Shown piece after piece: positions 34,851-48,639 of a stretch of DNA of 64,000 bases. Position 1 is the first letter of the stretch. The number at the start of each line of letters is the position of its first letter. This DNA comes from Sphagnum compactum (Eukaryota > Bryophyta > Sphagnopsida > Sphagnales), in assembly GCA_965153455.1 (NCBI GenBank), contig OZ234499.1:16612271-16676270 (forward strand), written 5' to 3'. The position numbers were made by a program, and so were the translations under genes. The notes under the pieces were generated by a model. That model was not told the origin of the DNA. It saw only the letters and a program-made list of their open reading frames with translations, and made no database searches.

Positions 34851-37690
34851 TGTGAAGGCAAAAGATCCACACATCTCTTTTGAAGTTTTAAAGAGATTTT
34901 TCTCAATGAAGAATACCTAGCTTCCATACCAACTCATAGTAGAAGAGACCAAGCTCACTGAAATCTTTTGCAGCTAGAAGAAACTTTTTAAGGGGAAAGG
35001 CATGGGAATCTTTCCCCGTCGGTCGAGGGGGGAAGGCACCACCCGTTGAAAGTAGTTGTCCAAGTGTTCCGGGTCAGCACCAGAACCCCTAATATCATCC
35101 GGCGCAAAAGGAGGGATTAATGAAATCGAGATGTGTCAGAAAGCAAAAAAGAAATGGGGAAAAGGGAAAAATTCGTTAGCTGTGCTGGTTCTAAAATGAC
35201 CCTTTCGTCGATCGTGAGCAGTCGCTATCAAATTCCGTAATGGCATTTACAACCGGCAAAGCCCTACTTATGGTTAAAACCAAAAAAATGTTGGAGGATA
35301 AAGCACGATTCTCGCAACGGCCCAAATTACTTGAAGAAAGACGTTACCGAATGCTGAAAGAAGCGCGGAGACAGAACCACCTGGCCATGAGTAAAAAGAG
35401 CCTGTAACATCCTTGCAAGCTTAGCGTGATTCGAACTCTGATAAAGATCAAAGTAATTAGAATGTGAGATTCAACTAAAGTTGCTTCATAAACCAATATT
35501 ACTACTGATCTAGTTTCTTATAGAAAATTATCCAGTTGCATTGCCGCACATGGTCCGTTATCCGTTTATAGTTTATACAGAGTTCTGGAGGGAGACAGAC
35601 AGCGAAGTCCCTTGGAAGAAAACAACTCCTCACCCGTTCTAAATGGCCCTAATCATTTTTCTATTAATAATTGATCAATTGATTGGTCCATAAATGAGCG
35701 GCTATCTGCAACTCGCATGGTCAGAGTTGAGAAGTGTGATAAGAACTAAAAATGGTCTTTAACTTAGGGCACTTGCTCTAGGTTACCTCTGCTTTTTCGC
35801 TCCAGAGCTGAGGTAGGAAAGCAATTTGAATTGTGCTATGTACCTATTATTCATCAATGTAATTCATATCACTATAAGTCATCACTTTACCTACCGAGAG
35901 CAACCCGTGAGAACTCTCATTGAAGTCTGTGATCATGACATGACTCGGCCTGAAGAGGATTGCCATCAGCTCTCTAGTAGCCAGAGATCAACTGTCTGAC
36001 TACTATCTAGTCTGTGGATCTTAGCTAGTATAGAAGATAGAAACCTGCTAAATTAGCTGTTTCTAAAGGGTGTCATGATCTTGGTGGCACTTACGGTGAT
36101 TCCTTAGTCTACAGGTAGTTGAAATCTTTTGCTTCAAATCTGACCACCCCAAGAGTTAGACCCACAAAGTTGAAACCAGTGGGGCGCCCCTTTCGCTAGC
36201 TTGCAACTTACAGGTCTCACTCAGCGAAGGGAGAGCCAAGCTAACAGCCCATAGGTCTCACTTAGGGACGGGAGTTGAGTCTTCGGTGTACGGATGGTTG
36301 TGTTTAAAACGCTTGAATTCATGTGTCAAGAGGCTGCACTGCAAAAATTGAGGATGAGAGACAACCTCATAAGAGTCGTTTTTCACAGCTCCTTGATCAA
36401 CATGGAAGATGGATGCACGACCTGCTTACGAATTTTTTCCTTTTCAGATCCTATTCCTGACATGTGGACGGGCATGACGAGTTATAGTCCATTCCTACCA
36501 GAGGTCGAGTGTGGGATGACAGTTTTATCCTGGTTGCAAGGATCTCCATGGAAGATCTCCCACCCTAGGGCTCTCACAAACAACTTTTTAAAAGCCCTAA
36601 AAATACACTAGCTAGAGTTTTCACCTGAGGTTGTTACGAAAATCATAAAGCTCACTTCCAGTTCTTCTTGCCACGCAGCCATGGTCTTTACATACAGTTA
36701 CATCTCTAGCATGACGGGCATTACTAGATTTGGGCTACCATGAGCTTCACTTCAGGAGGACCCTTATTATGCTAAAGACCCTCATCCTAGGGGCTTTACA
36801 AACCAGATCGCTTATATGGAACAAACCTCAGGGATGCACTGACTACACAAACCCTAAGTCTTCAGCATAAAGCTGGGGGATGATCAGAGTGTAATTTTTC
36901 TTAGTTCAGTTTGGACGATGTGTGGAAAGGAAACATTTTCCCATTAAGTCCCATAGCTAACCACATTGGTACCAACTATTAACATGTATGATCTCCTTAC
37001 TTACCTAGATAGGTACCCTACCTTCCCTAAGGACTGCCTACAGTACCCGCCTATGTACAGGCTAGGTAGTCTCTGGTGAAAGTAGAAGGATAGGTTTCCA
37101 AGGTTCAGTTGTCATTCAACCGCAACTGAGTCACAAGGGGTTTCCAATGGATGGTGCACTGGTGGATGGTTGGGTGGTCTTTTTTTTTGGACAAAAAATT
37201 GAATTAATTTTGGAAAATAGTCTGTTTTTGAGGTTTTCTGTCACCAGATTCCATAAAAATTTCAGATACTTAATTGTCGCATTTTTATATCATTTTGCAG
37301 TGGACTTTAGGTTTAAAGGCCTCCATAAATTCAGCAGCATCTGTGTAAGCTTTACTGTGACTCTCCAAGTCTGTCCCCCTATGTTCAATAACTATTCAAC
37401 ATGTAGTCCATCACATAAACACTTGAGTTTGATATTTGAAATTTCTTCTCAATTTCCAAATTGCAAGAAAAGGCATAACTAACTACATCATGTGATGAAA
37501 TTGGATGGAAAAACCTAGCTAACACAAACAGGGGTTCATGGAACAAATCTCATTGTTCCTTATGTTAAAAAACATGTTCAGTTCTGGAAAGGTGTAGATG
37601 AAGGAGCTGTGATTTTTGGTGGTCTTTTCGAGAAAAACTTGGAACTATCCACAACCCACCTATGTATTATACACATGTACAAGGTATATA
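34851..37690. other. Intergenic, upstream of the small SPX gene, no gene recognised
   Basis: Less AT-rich than the surroundings between 35000 and 36600. Two similar phrases containing ataggtctcact / caggtctcactc occur near 36210 and 36250. A 105-codon open frame at 36294-36611 (+) has no recognisable domain and no conserved partner. Confidence 0.4.
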
Positions 37691-38060
37691 TTTATAAATA
37701 TACATATTTCACATAGTATATGTTGGTAAGGACAATTGAACCTTGGTCTTCTTTGCTCCAAACCAATGTTTTAACCATCAAACCACCACACCACTTTGTA
37801 AAATAATATAATACCAAATGCATTTAACATGTTTCCTTGAATTTCAATGAAATTTTTGGTCAACATTTGAACTTCAATAAGTAGGTAAGTAGGTACCTAA
37901 CTAAGTAGATAAGTAGGTACACATGTTTACCTACCTATGTTTTTAAATGTACATATTTATGTAAAATACAAGTAGGTATGTAAGTAGATATGTAGGTAGG
38001 TAGGTAATTAAGTAAGCATAACAAGTAGGCTAAATAATTAACCAAATTAATATGGCCAAT
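37690..38060 (+). repeat. Low-complexity agtaggtaggta tract
   Basis: Variants of aagtaggtag and gtaggtacct repeat irregularly between about 37880 and 38030, with AT-rich flanks. Confidence 0.65.
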
Positions 38061-41000
38061 TTAACTAAACATGGCCAATCAATATGGTTAATTTGACTAA
38101 GCCATGGGCATCTTGATGGACCATTTTGAAAAATTAACCCTTTTGACTAGATGTACGACTTAACACTTGGTCAAAATGGTCATTTTAGCCAAAATAACCA
38201 ACTAAAAAAACCATGTGTCTTTCATGCCCCATGCTTTTGATCAAAACAAATATCCTTTTGGTCAATGTGAACACCTTAATCAAATTGAACCTTTTGAAAA
38301 ACCATGATTTGTAGTAGGGAATGTTTATGAAATTCAATAATTTTTCGTGAACAAACATTTGCAAGTTAATTAATGTCAACCATGTCCATCTCAAAAATGT
38401 CCAAATTCTTATCATCATCGATTTTATGAACAAAACAATTTTCAATTCAAACAATGGATACAAATGATGATGAGACTTCAAGAACATAAGAAACAAGGAT
38501 TTCCTATCAAATTTTTTTACTATGACCACCTCATGCTCATGATCAATAAAAGAAAAAATCAATCTGAAACTTTTAAATTTAGGATCTAACATCAAGGTTA
38601 ACAAATTATGAATTCTTCTTCATCATATTTTATTAAAAAAAATACAAAAATCAATCACCCAAATGATCTTCTTAACGTTTTTTGCAAAAGTTTCCAACTC
38701 AATAGTTAAGCCAAAATCATCATTAACGCACCCCTAAACTCCTGGAGATTCAAATGTAAGTTCGAAAGTGAAAACATCGGAAGAAGGAGTTGAGGCACGC
38801 TCCTTAATTCGCAACATTTTTAGGGTAAAAGGGGCATGTTGGATTTCCAGGATAGAAACTAAAACGAGTGACAAACGAATCAATTATTCATATGGATTCG
38901 CACAAACCAAACAAGTTGGTTAGTGCATAACTAGAGCACTTTTGGTGCAAGGACGAAGCATAGGCATACACAGATTCACAAGACTCACCATGACCTAAAC
39001 TGAAAAGAAGCCACCACCTTCCCCCTTATAATATTTTGTGTGATTAGCCATAGGGGTTGACCTAAATGTCATCTTTCCTCAGACTCCTAAATCAAAAGTT
39101 TGCAAATTTTCAAAATTAGAATCCACTTGGGAGTGTGTGGGTTCATTCCCTCACATTCTTTCCCATTTTCAAAAAATGGAATGTGACTCCTTGGTTGCAC
39201 TCTCAACCCACACATTTCCATGCTCTTGCCTCGGTCATGAGCCCAAAGTAAGGTCGTGACAATTATGGTCTATCAAAGCATTTGATAACTTGGGGGATGG
39301 TTCTTTTTTTAAAAAACTTTTAAGCTCATAAATATGGCTACATTCAAAGCAACATTCAACAACCAATGACCCTTAAATTGGTTTAAAATGCAAGCAATGA
39401 CAACATGAGACAAAATGTACTTCACTATAAATTATGATATATGCCATGCGAATGGAGGGGGCACATGGTTAGTGACTTTAGGACTAGTTTGTTTGTTATA
39501 ACAAAAAGAAATGGTTTTTCAAAATTGAAAAGCTTCTTAAAACATGATCATTTTTTTTATAAACATGCACAATTCATGTGGGTGAGATCATAATTAAAGG
39601 ATCCAAAGGACTTGTTGACAATCAGTTTTTTATGAACCATGTCTACTTTGAAATTATATCACATATAACATTCAGATGATATAAATATATATTCTTTGCA
39701 TTATGTTCATTTATTCATGAAGTTGTCATCCTATGAATTTGAAGTTATTTCATTGTGTTATGAAGGTCCTTTTGCATATGTAAAAGACTTGTTGATAGGT
39801 GTTAAAAACAACCATAAAATATGAACGTGCTTCTTGTTATTGAAACCTTCACCAAATGTTTTCAAATTTTGTATGAACTTCAATATACTTCACTAGAAGT
39901 GGCCCATGTGTCCAATCATTCAAAAATATTTTTACATGCTTATATGGAAACCTTTTACATGATTGGTTCAAATGGTTTCAAATGTGCTTAATGACTAAAA
40001 TAGTTCACACTTTATCATCATGACTAAAAGAAAAGTTGTACATTTGATTCTAATGTAGAGCATGATCTACAAAAAAACTTATTTACTATGTTTTGGGTCA
40101 TATTTGGCTTCAAATTTGATATCCAGCCATTATCCAACTTGAAAAACTATTTTTAAAATGCATTCTAAGCCAATATAAGAAGGCCACATGTGCAATTTAA
40201 TCTTTGAAATGGACTTAGACCTTGCTGTAAATGGCCCATTTTATTGTGACTGCACCCATGTTATTGATTGAAATGCAACATTTTGGAATACAAATATTCA
40301 AAACAATAAAAGGGAAAAAAATAAACACAAAGTAACTTGCATTGTACTTTGTTTTGACTAGTGTGTTCAATTTTTTAAGCTTGAGGCCTATAGTGATGCA
40401 AACCTTCATCCATGATTCATGTTTTCCTTTCCCTAACTTTTTATGCCATGTAATACATTTTTGGGAATGTTTTAAGCATATTTAACGAAAACACATTTCA
40501 AACCCTTAGAGATTTTTTTCCAACAATTGCATATTGACAAGCCTTGAAGAAGGCGAATCTAAAATAAGTCCCTTGAAAGTTTTCCATCACACCCAAAGTT
40601 TCACAAGTTACTATTGACCTCAAAGTAACTATCATGGTATTTAAATTTGCATCTTCATTTTTAACATAAACAAAGATTTTTTTAGTTAAATCACATTGTT
40701 CTAAAAAGTCTCACAGATTTCTTGCTAATGTTTGCCCTGATGCTTCAAATGATTCAAATAAATTAATTATAATTAATGTGTTTAAGCATCCAATCTTATT
40801 TTGAGAAATTCACAAACAATGAAAAAAATTCATGTGCCCCAAATCAAAATTTGTAGTAAACAAAAACACATTTTGATAGGACTAGTAAAACATATGTTTG
40901 GTTTATCTTCTCAACCAAATTTGGTAACATTTCTTTGTTAAAGGTTTTTTTGGAAGGGAAAACAACATGAAGGCATAACTATATTACTAAACATTTCAAC

Positions 41001-42059
41001 CAAATACTTTCAACAAACTAAATGGAAAAATGGTTTTTGATAACTAATAAACCCAAATTCTCCATAAAATCTTTTTGGTGCACATTATCTTGTTTGTAAA
41101 GGTTTATGGCCCCAAAAAAATTGTAAATTACATTTGCATTCACTATAAACCTTTCTTTGCAAGTTGACTTTCCAATGGACTTTTAAAGTTGTTGTTCATT
41201 TCTTCCTCAATTTTTTTGATGATTAGTCCATGGTTTGCATCCATGTGTTTTTTTAATACAATTATTCCATTGTTGTTGAAATATGAAACAAGACCTTTCT
41301 TAACTTTGTTCTTTGTTCCAATATTGCATGACTATTGGTATCCTATAACACAACATACAACACATGACCTATGGCACCTTAACATTGATCGATGAAATTT
41401 CATCCTTGACACAAAAAAATGCCCAAGTTGAATTTTTTTGCCATGGGGTCTCCACTTTAACCTCTATTGATGCAATTTCTTCATAATTAATGACATGGCA
41501 TCATCATTGTTTTATTGAAAACTTGAAATTTCTTTATACCCTAACCATCAATTTTTTCCTTTAGTCTTATTTCATTTTTATTCATGAACACATCACATCC
41601 CTCATCTAAAAAAGTTGGTTCCATTTTCAAAATGTGTTAATAGACCAAGGCTAAGAAAACTAAACAATTAATTTTTTTCAATGTTGCAAAATGTGAAAAT
41701 GCATACAAATTATTCACAAGTTGATTCACTTTTCATGAAAGACATTATGCAAATAAAATGTTCAAGTCCTCAAATGCAAAATTGTTTCAAATTTTCATTT
41801 AACACTAGGAAATAAAAATTAAGATTGTAAACAATGTTTTCAATTTTGAAATTATTCTTGCACAAACAAATCCAAACATATTTTCAACTCAGTAATTTCA
41901 ATATAAGAAGAGAAAAAAATGAACAAAAATCACTCAAGTTTGAGGAAAAAACATACCAAAGGTTTTTGCCATAGCCTTGCAATCATTAAGAAGTTTCCAC
42001 TTCAATGAAATTCTAACCTTTAGTACAATGCATGGATAAGGGTAGGAGCAACCATAGAA
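38061..42059. other. AT-rich desert, no gene seen
   Basis: Uniformly AT-rich. The longest open stretch (38185-38604, reverse) is Phe/Lys/Ile-rich and looks like composition-driven chance. Confidence 0.5.
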
Positions 42060-42400
42060 GGGGAAAACAACACAATGAACAATAGTGGTAATACTTAAGA
42101 AAGTAAACAAACACAATGAACATTAGCAACACAATGAGCAACAACGTTCATACGTTGATTGTTCAATGACGACACAATGAGCACCTACAACCAACAACAA
42201 CATGATAAGCTTTAACAACATAATGAACATTATTAACTAGCAACAACACAATGAACACCTGAAACCAACAATAATATGATGAGCTTTAACAACAACACAA
42301 TGAACACTTGCAAGCCACAACACAATGAACTTTAACCACAACACAATGAACACCTTCAAAAACACAGTAAACATTCGAAACAACATACTTGGGTTATAAT
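42060..42400 (-). repeat. Degenerate tandem repeat rich in caacacaatgaaca
   Basis: The phrase caacacaatgaacac or close variants occurs about ten times at irregular 20-45 bp spacing. Spacers contain aaccaacaa and gagctttaac. Confidence 0.75.
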
Positions 42401-45400
42401 CCCATTTCCCACATACGAATAGCGGTGCTTTTAGCCTACTCCCTAAACCTAAATGCAATCTCCACATTTAACCCTTAACCCTAAACAAGCTCAATCTACT
42501 AAACCCTTAAGAACCAACCCTAGGGGTTATTTATATAACCTACCTAAATATCAAAATTTGAATTTAAAAAAAAACCCCAATTTTCAATGAACTAGTTATG
42601 TCAAGTTACATACCGTAAAATTCGGGTATTATTTTGTATATCACCCTAAGTGATACCCAACTAATTCTTTGCATGTAAACCGGTTAAGAACCAGGTCGGT
42701 TTTTTATCACAATTTGATACCCACCCAATAGTAGTTGTTATGTGATCAAGAATTAATTGAATGTATGATGCTAGGGAGCAAGTGACAATAATTATGATTC
42801 ACGATTAGCATTTTCTTTAAGGGATGTAGGCAATGATCATCCCTAGAAAGATTTCACCAAATTTGGTTAACATAAACCAAATCTTTAATCATCTTGAACC
42901 ATATTTTGGCTCCACACTAAAAACCCAATATAGAAATTTGGCAATTTTCCTTAATAGTGATTGAGGACCTCCAAAATCACATAATTTTCAGATTTTTAAT
43001 TTGTAATTTTATTTTTTGGCGAACATTTTCCAATAGAAAAAAGACTACCTACAGGCTACACCAATCTTTGGCATTAATTAGTTATTTAGAGGGCACATTA
43101 GGAAGAAACATATATTTCTGAACTCACGAAGCTGGTTTTCCAAAGAAGTGAATGTTGGACCTATCAATTGTAAGGTAATAATCCAAAGCAGTAGGCTACT
43201 GCACTGCATTCACAAATTGTATGCAGACATAGTATATTTTTTCCATACTGCTTGAAATATTCGAAATAGGGTTGCTGCACACCATTTTTTGAAAAATCTT
43301 AATTATTTCAACAATGCTTTTTCCACTTATCAGTCATAAAAACAGTAATTGCAAGTAGAAAAAAATTGGAAGCATGTTCAAGTTCTCAAAATTCCTTGAA
43401 ATGAAGTCATGTTATTTTATTATCTCAGCCCAACCTTGAATTTTCTTGACCTGCATATGATGAGTAATAGTTTCTTTGTACATTCTCAAATGAGTAGGTA
43501 TGAAATTTTAATTTTGGCCATCTCTTTCTTACTGAAGGAATTATCTAATAGGTTAGAGGCAGGGAGAAATGGACAATTTCTATCAGGGGTTGAACAATAA
43601 CTCAACAATAGCTTAGGCAAGCAGAATTTCGCTTGCCTGTTCAGGTTCTCAAAAGCTCTAGACATTATTATGTCATGTGTTATTTCATTGTTATTACCTC
43701 AGCTCAGCCTTGAGCTTTCTTGACCTGCAAATCATAGCAAATTAGTTAATGAAACTTAAGCGAGTACAACTACAGCAGGTAGCACAAGTTACTACTAGTG
43801 TAGAATTCGTAACTAGAAAAGGAAGCCTGGATTCCACCATATGACCTCTACATCATAATTATTCCATAGTCCTAGTTTCTTAGTATTTCAATTCATGGTA
43901 GCTGTATTACTACCTGACCTGTCTCTGGCTGCAGTTACTGATTTCCAATGTCTCCAAGGTCATGGAGATAATTTAGCATGAACAAAACTTCCTTCTACAC
44001 TCTTAATCTGTGGAAGGGTATCTAGACTAGATGCTTCTTGTACACTAATGTTACTGGACACTCCTTTACTTCAAACTTAATCTGTTCTCCACCTCTAGAT
44101 GCTGGTTTCCACAGTGAAATATATATCACATTGGAAATCTAACAAAATTCATTGGATGATTTACTAGAGATCAATAGGTAGTGTTATTCCCAAAACAAAT
44201 TGACAAAGAGTTTTAACTAGCTTGCTCTATAGAATATATAACAAAGTCAATTTCAGTAGGTGTACAGTGTCGAAAAGAATGCCATTGTGCTACCCAAGAT
44301 CATGATGTTCCAAAACCTAACTTCATAGTTGGACTGATATTCAATATCTTGCATCAACCATGATTGAAAGGGAAGCTAAGTTGTTGAGCTGCCCACCCAA
44401 CAGCCATGGAGAAATATGCTGACTCGTCTGACAACATAGAGATGTGATTTAGAAATCAAAGGATTTAAAGCAATGGATGCACTTACCTGCACATACGGTG
44501 GCTGAGAGAATTGGTTGCTGTGCATCCAGACTTCATAATTCCAAATAGGCAATCAAAGAACTCGACCAGAGACTGTATATTACAGTTATGAATCTTCCTC
44601 TTTGGTTTGAGATCCTATTGTGGCTCAGGCCTCATAGACTCCTGAGCAAACAAGGTCTGCTATTTGTATGATCCCCAGTTATGAACCCACAATACATGAC
44701 CTCCTCAATGTCTGCAAGAAAATTCTCTCAAAATCCATATATTTTACAATAGAGCAGCAACTTGTAAGCCCATGGCAGGCCACTTGAGGTCAAGACCTAA
44801 TCTTTATTCAAGGTTATAAGTTGTTAATATACTTCCTATAACCCAGGGGAGTTCTTGCTGTACTGACTACAGGCTACAAGCCTATCTCAGGAAATAATGT
44901 GGCTACCACACAGAACAAATACAAACATTTCACTTATCCTTCATTGTGAATTGTTTCCATGTGTTCTGACTGCTTCTACTAATGCCTCTCCTCCAAACTT
45001 GTATTGCACAAGGATTTAGATTGGTTTATCAAACACCTAACTTCAAGGAATGTTGACCCTTAGGTTGCCAAACCATCAGGCATACTATATTGACTGCTAC
45101 CTAAGATGTTGCCACCCACATCAGGAAATGTTTTGTGGCCAGGAAGTGACTCAATACAGCCATTCCGAATCACCTTAATAGATATGGCATGACTCATGAG
45201 ATGTCCCCTCATATTGGTGACTTCCTCAGCCAATATTGCTCCCAGTTTGCTTGGGCCATCTCATTCACTCAGCACACATTCAAGCATTTCTCAATCCTTA
45301 AATAGGTCTTCCAGTAGGCCCAGATGTTCTGACCAGAGTGACATATGAAACCCATAGATCTGTCCCAAAGCAACACTGCCAACAGTCAAGAACTGTACAC

Positions 45401-45850
45401 ATGTTAGATACCTTGATTCCTTCATGTCTTCTCACTTTTGCACAATGGATCCAGAAATTGTTCAGGCACGATGTATTAACCAACATAGCCTGCTACTATC
45501 CCATTGAGACACTAAAATCAAAAAATCCAGGAGATCCACAATATTACACTTCATCACACTTCTTATCACACTGCATAATTTATGAGCCTCAGGAAGTATT
45601 TAGACAGAGCCTAAATATGTCAAGGAAGAGACCACCTGACCAAGGGTATGAGCAAGCAATTTATTCCTGATTACAAACAAAGGTCTGCAGAAGAGACAAT
45701 TATAGTCTTTCAATGTTGGGATAAATATGCATAACCTCAACAAAGTGTGGCATAGCCAAGTACAGAGAGTCCAGTGAGGAATCAATTTCTTAAAAAGGAG
45801 AGAATTGTACCTTGATACATGCCAAAACCTAATAGAGGAATCTGCTATGT
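42401..45850. other. No intact gene seen; partly transposon or pseudogene-like
   Basis: A ~55-bp phrase (gttattttattatctcagcc... ttcttgacctgcat) at 43409 recurs as a diverged copy at about 43680. No phospholipase D motif was found in this part on either strand by eye. Confidence 0.4.
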
Positions 45851-45903
45851 TTTCCAAGGTCAAATTATGTGCATGATGTGTTGACTAGCAGGGTTTTGTG
45901 CAG

Positions 45904-46116
45904 AAGCATAGGAGCTTCATGATATATGTGCATTCCAAGGGCATGATAGTGGATGATGAGTACATCATTCATGGGTCTGCCAACATTAATCAAAGTTCTA
46001 TGAATGGATCCCCAAATACTGAGAATGCTACCAACCCTACTACACATGGGCCCATAGTAACTTTTGGGAAAGGGATCTGAGATGTTTGGAGTGTATGAGA
46101 AAATAATACAGATCAA
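45904..46116 (+). pseudogene. Phospholipase D second-HKD exon, inverted relative to the rest
   Basis: After a cag at 45901-45903 the + strand reads [20 protein letters not shown] and [19 protein letters not shown]. The catalytic pattern HxKxxxxD and the GSANINQ motif are complete. A one-base shift then leads to QPYYTWAH and CLECMRK followed by a stop, matching the YQPxHTWA and LECVRK segments that normally follow. The other exons of this gene lie on the reverse strand from 46345 upward, so this piece was inverted after the gene died or was killed by the inversion. Confidence 0.85.
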
Positions 46117-46344
46117 GAGCTGAACATGTTGTTGCAAAGTAAAATGATTGAAGAATGGTCAAGAGAGAATGCCATGATAAAAGTGTCAGTGCTATGTTAT
46201 ATTTTTTTCAAGAATCTATTGCTGGATTAAATCCTATGGATGAAGTACACTGCATGTCAATTGAAGGAGAGGTTGGAAGGTCAACTCACAAGGTTAGAGT
46301 CCACATCAGGTCGATCTACAGGTTCCCCTTTATAAGGCTTTCTG

Positions 46345-48060
46345 GCTCATGGTTGCCAACACAGTAAAAGTTCAAGTAGTCCCAAGGGTGGTGTTTTCCC
46401 AACAGACAAACATCTCTCAATGCAGCTCCTATCACTCCATACATCAGCTTCATTGTGCAAATGCATCTGAGGATTCTTCATGCATGGCTTTCAGACCTGA
46501 ATATATAATGTCATGTTGACAACAACTGTACAATGGACAAAAGGCACAATTGACTCTTGATGAAGAGTACCTGGAAGAAGAGGATTTCTTGCAGGGCAGC
46601 AGTTTCAGGAATACATTTAGACATATGGTGATTATTCCATACACAACAAAGTGCTATCCCAAATTTTGGAGCCACTTTCAATGCCAGCTCCATTGGTATA
46701 AGGTGGTTGGCACCTGTGTATCAATTGCTAATTAGGCCTTGAAGGAACCAAGTCCTTAGATGCTCCCCTAGAAATTGTGGCATAATTCCATTGACAAAAA
46801 TTGTCATACTTGAAGTTGGAGGATCCTTGCATTCCCAGTTGGGGGGTCCACCCACACTACATTATTGGTGGGTTCATGGGGCTAATATTTGACTTTGTTG
46901 AAGAAGTTGAATGATCCACCTCTCAGCAGAATCCATGATCACAGGAATGAGCCCATGTGCAGACTGTGTGTATTGCCAAATGAGGATATAATATACAATC
47001 AACAATGCAGATTTCAGAAGCAAGGCCAGAATGTTGGATATTACTATAGCGAACAGAGGGAGAGGAGTTTGAGTGAGTATACCAGCAGTCTTGTAGTCAG
47101 GCCAATCGTATGAGAACCCCTGAAAAAAATGATTCTCAACATAGGTGTAATGCTGAGCTGAAGTAATGCCTTTCACAGAAGTGATTTGGATGCTGATGTC
47201 TACAAACATGTTCTTCTCCTGAACAAGATGCTGTGTGAAGTCCACCATGCACCCAAAATTACAAACAAAAATTCTACTAAACAATCTTTCCAATTGCTGA
47301 AACTTTGACAGTGATTTCCTCGTGAAACTAGAGATGACTTCAGAACTTAGTAATTATGGTTTTTAAATCCTTCTTTGAGTTAAGAACATATAGCAGATTT
47401 AATTGTCTGATTATCTTGTTCAAATCTTCATGATTTCCCTTTTGTGAAGTTGCACATGGAAGCTGAATCTGTCTATATCCAAAAGCATTTGGTAGGGATA
47501 GCATACCTGCCATTCAACTCCTGTATTCTTCTTGGGGGAACCCTTCATGGATCCTGAATCTACATGGACAAAAACACCTGTTTCACATTTAGGTCAAATT
47601 GGAATACAGCCATCGTTGGAATAATATCAACAATGCTGTGTGATGTATGAATACAGCATAACATCACACCATTTCCACACTTTGCTCAAAAACACAGGCT
47701 GAGCAGGTTGACAGACCAGAACCTTAAGGCACCTTGAACAATGCTCCCACTTGTTCAGAACTCAGTTATGCCCAACGTTCAAAGGTCTCAGAATACAACA
47801 CAAAGACACAAAGTGGTGGCCCCTGGAGGAGTACCTGAGAATGCCAATTGCTTCAAGGTTCATTGTCATTGGTCATGTACAGCTTAGGATGTCCTTCAGG
47901 AGGGATATTAGCTGATGGACTCAAAATCCATTGAATCCTTTTGAATTGAATTGCTTCTGTGGTGTGCCACCGAGTGGCCTTTCTCCAGTGCTGCTCAACA
48001 TGAGTAAGGATGTCATAGGCTGCTTGCCCCTCAATTTTGCAGTGCAAGTCATCCATGGCT
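46345..48060 (-). pseudogene. Phospholipase D (C2-PLD, beta/gamma/delta-like) pseudogene, main part
   Basis: Reverse-strand exons in correct order: ~48060-47835 (MDDLHCKIEGQAAYDILTHV, WRKATRW, RIQWILSPSANIPPEGHPKL), 47577-47507 (VF...DSGSMKGSPKKN), ~47260-47083 (MFVDISIQITSVKGITSAQH, YVENHFFQGFSYDWPDY), 46713-46571 (ANHLIPMELALKVAPKFG, IPETAALQEILFFQ), 46466-~46345 (MKLMYGVIGAALRDV, HPWDYLNFYCVGNHEPES). The RIxWILSPS and WPxYxxAG motifs point to the beta/gamma/delta class rather than alpha. Decay: an in-frame TGA just before SNWHSQ in the first exon, and a frameshift in the second. The exon with the second HKD motif is on the opposite strand next door. The N-terminal C2 part and first HKD were not found. 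Confidence 0.85.
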
Positions 48061-48351
48061 CTCTGGGACCTCTTGCATTTGTCATTGCCTTTGTCATAGC
48101 CCAGCAGAACGCGTTACCTCCAATTTTCTGCCCAATATTGGACACAGCTAGAACCAAGTGCAGTTGAAGACCAATGACAAGATTGTGCACAACAAAATTG
48201 TTCAGGGAGCATCTAGAATTGGTTGATTGTGTGATTGAAATGTTCACAGTTTGATAGACATAAAATGAAGAAGCTGTTCTCTTTTTTGTTCTTGTTTAAG
48301 AAGGGCTGAGCTTTGTGCACACTAATATTCCTGAATCAGTCAGGCAACTAA

Positions 48352-48551
48352 AGGTGCATTCACACTTGGTGTTAGGGACTCTAGCGTTGAGTCCCCTAAC
48401 ACCATGCTAGTCATTTAGGACTTACATCTACTTATCATGAACATTTTATTCACTTAACATTAATCTATCGCCCATTTAACATTGAGTGCCACCTAAGATG
48501 CCACCTAGGCTTTCATTTTAAAATGACTTAACTACAAGTGTGAATGCACCA
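48352..48551. mobile_element. 200-bp Harbinger/Tourist-like MITE
   Basis: Perfect 16-bp terminal inverted repeat GGTGCATTCACACTTG (48353-48368 and 48535-48550), flanked by TAA at 48349-48351 and 48552-48554. The paralogous site near 53685 has caactaagtact without the element, which proves insertion and a three-base duplication. TAA/TTA duplications are typical of PIF/Harbinger elements. Confidence 0.85.
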
Positions 48552-48639
48552 TAAGTACTATTTGTTGACAATAGAAGATTCCCCCAGCTTGAGCATGTTG
48601 GCTTTCAAGAAATGGCATAGTAATAATTTATAAATTATA

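Noticed and set aside
33333-35600. PHR1-type GNATATNC (P1BS) sites upstream of the SPX genes
   Set aside because: Only near-matches failing the outer G or C were found in the upstream regions I scanned, so phosphate-starvation control is not supported by a visible site.
38185-38604. 139-codon reverse-strand frame
   Set aside because: Phe/Lys/Ile-rich translation of AT-rich DNA without domains; expected by chance in this composition.
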